From Acidimicrobiia bacterium (GTDB taxonomy: Bacteria > Actinomycetota > Acidimicrobiia > Acidimicrobiales > Aldehydirespiratoraceae): a stretch of DNA of 64,000 nt. Of this stretch, positions 61,974 through 64,000 are shown in pieces. Position numbers and translations under genes: made by a program. The stretch covers positions 1 through 64,000 of the forward strand of contig JAJEDD010000040.1 of NCBI GenBank assembly GCA_022821685.1. Reading direction: 5' to 3'. Position 1 is the first letter of the stretch. Each line of letters opens with the position of its first letter. The notes under the pieces are model-generated. The model saw only the letters and a program-made list of their open reading frames with translations. It was not told where the DNA came from and searched no databases.

Positions 61974-63821
61974 ATGGAAACTACGAACCGCACCGAACCA
62001 ACGATGGCTGACGTGTACGTGGAACGCGCCACAATCGGGAACTTCAGAGGCATCGCCCGCTTGGAGGTAGACCTTCGGCCAGGCCTGTCGCTGCTCGTCG
62101 GGCGTAACAACGCTGGCAAGTCACGGATCCTTCGAGCCTTGCAAGTAGCCGTCGGCGGCGCTCCAGTCGAGCGCGACGATCTGACGGTCGGATCAGCTGA
62201 CCCGGCGCAGATCGACATCGTCATCGCTCCCCTCGCGGGGCGATCGAACACCGAATCCGCCCAGCTGCCCGCCGGCAACACCGAGCCAGGATCGACAGAA
62301 GAGGTGTTCAGCGAAGCCTTGCAGCGGATCTTCGGGCTCGAGAACATGGCCTTGACCTCCGAAGACCCCGTGTGCCAACGATTCGCGTGGCGCACGACCA
62401 TTTCGGCCACGGCTGAAGGCACAGGTGCCCGCAGCCAGTCCGCAGTGATGGCCCACGATGCCGCGACGGGGGACTGGTCTCCTACGCCTCGCTTCGTCGC
62501 GCGCGAAGCGAGGCACCTTCTCTATGCGGAGTTGGTGGACACGCGCAGGGATCTGGACACCGAGCTACGCCAACGAGGCACCGCAATCCGGCGTCTCCTC
62601 AACGACTTACGGGTGCCCGAGGCTGGTCGGAGCGAACTGGAGCAACAACTGGCAGCGCTTGGTGACGACATCCTGGGCCGCAGCGCCACTCTGCAGAGTC
62701 TCCGCGACTCGTTGGGCATGCTCGACCGCTACGTCGACTCCCTGGGGGATGTGCAAGTCGACCCGGTGCCCAGAACGCTCGAAGAACTGGCGCGCGCCGT
62801 CGGCGTCAGCTTCGACGACGACGGTTCAAGGCTGGCCTCAAGGCTGCACGGGTCGGGTGTGCGCAGCCTGGCATCACTCCTGATTCAGGACGTGTTCTAC
62901 CGGCAGACGCTCGGCGTCGACGCCGGAAGCGTCCGACCCCACCCCGTAACTCTGATCGAGGAACCCGAGGCCCACCTGCACCCGCATGCCATCCTGGAGA
63001 TTGCTGGACTCTTGGCAGAAGGCGAACGACAAGTGATCGCTACGACGCATTCGCCTCTGCTGGCGGCGTCCGTCTCGCCGCGTTCGCTTCTGCTCGTGGG
63101 GCATTCCCCCGACGGCAGTCACCGCATCGTGGATTTCGGCCCCGCCGAACACGACACCGACGACACGCGTCGCACACGCAAGCCCAGCTTCTATGCGAGC
63201 GAGATGGAGAAGCTGACTCGCCAAGTTGAGCGACCCTTCGGTGAGCTGCTGTTCGCGAAAGCGATCGTGATCGGCGAGGGCGCGACCGAACGTGCCTTCC
63301 TTCCACCTGTGCTGCGAGAGGAACTGGGGCCGCTCGCGCACGGCGTGTCGGTGATCGACTCGGCCGGTCTGAACGGGCCGATCCTGCGGGCAGCGCTCAA
63401 GTTCGCGCGGCACGTCGACCTGCCGCTCATGATTTTCGCTGATGGCGACAGCGAAGGGCAGGAGCGGATCCGCCAACTTGTCGACGAGGGGCTGATAGAC
63501 GGGTCCAACGAGGTTGTCCTGACAAGCCATTCGGGCTCCGCAAGCACTAGCGACCGAGACAGGCACGGGATGGCGGTGGAGAAGATGCTGATTGCCGCCG
63601 CCCCCGAAGTCTGCAGTGCCGCCTGTGGATCGATGGGCGAAGCGCCCGGCAGCGAGGCCGAGATGCTCGCTGTGATGAAGCGCCTCAAGGGAACCATCGG
63701 CACCGCTCTGGCCAAGGAGCTGATCGCGGCCCGAACCACCGAGAACGTGCAGTGGCCAGATCCTCTCCGCAGGCTGTTCGGGATCCTTCGAGTCTCGCTA
63801 ACGCCGCCCGAGCAAAGATGA
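61974..63821 (+). CDS. gajA: Gabija anti-phage protein GajA-like (OLD-family ATPase with TOPRIM nuclease)
   Basis: This 615-residue protein has an ABC-type ATPase head (ATIGNFRGIARLEVDLRPG; Walker A VGRNNAGKS 42-50; signature region; Walker B TLIEEPEAHLHPHA; switch ATTHSPLLAASV) and a C-terminal TOPRIM nuclease (AIVIGEGATERAFLPPVL about 430; MIFADGDSEGQERI about 488). OLD-family nucleases followed by a UvrD-like helicase form the Gabija system, in which GajA nicks DNA when nucleotides are depleted during phage infection. The helicase start follows 15 nt later. The ATG at 61974 or one 30 nt inside could be the start. Confidence 0.82.
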   Translation: METTNRTEPTMADVYVERATIGNFRGIARLEVDLRPGLSLLVGRNNAGKSRILRALQVAVGGAPVERDDLTVGSADPAQIDIVIAPLAGRSNTESAQLPAGNTEPGSTEEVFSEALQRIFGLENMALTSEDPVCQRFAWRTTISATAEGTGARSQSAVMAHDAATGDWSPTPRFVAREARHLLYAELVDTRRDLDTELRQRGTAIRRLLNDLRVPEAGRSELEQQLAALGDDILGRSATLQSLRDSLGMLDRYVDSLGDVQVDPVPRTLEELARAVGVSFDDDGSRLASRLHGSGVRSLASLLIQDVFYRQTLGVDAGSVRPHPVTLIEEPEAHLHPHAILEIAGLLAEGERQVIATTHSPLLAASVSPRSLLLVGHSPDGSHRIVDFGPAEHDTDDTRRTRKPSFYASEMEKLTRQVERPFGELLFAKAIVIGEGATERAFLPPVLREELGPLAHGVSVIDSAGLNGPILRAALKFARHVDLPLMIFADGDSEGQERIRQLVDEGLIDGSNEVVLTSHSGSASTSDRDRHGMAVEKMLIAAAPEVCSAACGSMGEAPGSEAEMLAVMKRLKGTIGTALAKELIAARTTENVQWPDPLRRLFGILRVSLTPPEQR

Positions 63822-63836
63822 GACAATACTGGAGCC

Positions 63837-64000
63837 ATGGTCCTGACCGAAGCGGCCTTCGACCACGCGCTGACTGAGGAGCAGCAGGCTGTCGTCGACA
63901 GCGGCGCAAACGCAGTCGTGGTGATCGCACCCGCCGGGACGGGAAAGACCGAGATCCTCGCACGACGGGCCGAGCGCTTCCTGAATGACCCGGCCAACGA
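63837..64000 (+). CDS. gajB: UvrD/PcrA-like helicase, GajB-like, N-terminal part (runs off window)
   Basis: The frame from the ATG at 63837 (GGAG ribosome site) encodes an SF1 helicase start: Q-motif-like HALTEEQQAVVDSGANAVVV, then Walker A APAGTGKTEILARRAERF. It is open to the window edge, so about 54 residues are visible. With gajA immediately upstream, this is the second subunit of a Gabija system. Confidence 0.78.
   Translation, partial: MVLTEAAFDHALTEEQQAVVDSGANAVVVIAPAGTGKTEILARRAERFLNDPAN

Overview
The window is a 64 kb stretch of very G+C-rich, gene-dense DNA from a high-GC actinomycete. GTG starts, 4-bp GTGA/ATGA gene overlaps, DtxR/IdeR-type iron boxes, a WXG100/FtsK secretion pair, a two-subunit-style IleRS and several nutrient-uptake operons together suggest a marine or host-associated member of the Acidimicrobiia. 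That placement is inference, because there is no rRNA in the window. No tRNA, rRNA or CRISPR array was seen.

Layout. 1-2.9 kb: the end of an IS1634-type transposase cutting a lipoprotein gene, after an M20 peptidase and a ROK regulator. 3-7 kb: an MscS channel and a molybdate ABC operon (modABC). 7-20 kb: an iron-linked block. It holds an FAD oxidoreductase, bacterioferritin and an S9 peptidase on one strand, a sugar-nucleotide epimerase, an Fe(III) ABC binding protein and permease coupled to a GT-C membrane glycosyltransferase, a flippase-GT2 fusion and a FEA1-like lipoprotein. Three DtxR-like boxes lie at the promoters of this block. 20-25 kb: a minimal type VII secretion locus (WXG100 protein and a 1416-residue FHA-FtsK ATPase). 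25-31 kb: a dehydrogenase/oxidase/amidase catabolic cluster, an EamA exporter and ThpR. 31-42 kb: a DddP-like DMSP lyase with two oxidoreductases, next to a betaine/DMSP-type ABC transporter (ProX, two fused ProW, ProV). 42-52 kb: a self-contained mannitol-type PTS operon carrying its own HPr, enzyme I, PRD regulator, PfkB kinase and polyol-phosphate-type dehydrogenase. 52-55.5 kb: ileS with a long hairpin in its leader. 55.5-64 kb: a defence island with MazEF, a type ISP restriction-modification gene and a Gabija pair (GajA, start of GajB).

The most striking finding is in the type ISP gene. Its helicase part is out of frame by one base at a run of ten C. Its specificity end is followed by five divergent tandem copies of one roughly 37-codon segment. 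Each copy ends in its own stop codon. The spacings between copies (113, 134, 119 and 116 nt) are all 2 modulo 3, so successive copies occupy rotating reading frames. A (CA)15 tract lies before copy 1 and a G11 tract before copy 3. Reading the frames by hand, the three phases of the CA tract lead to copy 2 (present state), copy 1, or on to the G tract, and the three phases of the G tract lead to copies 3, 4 or 5. Two slippery tracts could therefore select among five alternative ends of one enzyme. I know of no described system built this way. Decay of a pseudogene, or homopolymer sequencing error, is the alternative.

A second recurring oddity is junction duplication. At modA-modB, dehydrogenase-fruK and fruK-membrane protein, the gene boundary has been copied so that a 25-37 residue mini-ORF overlaps both neighbours by 4 bp.
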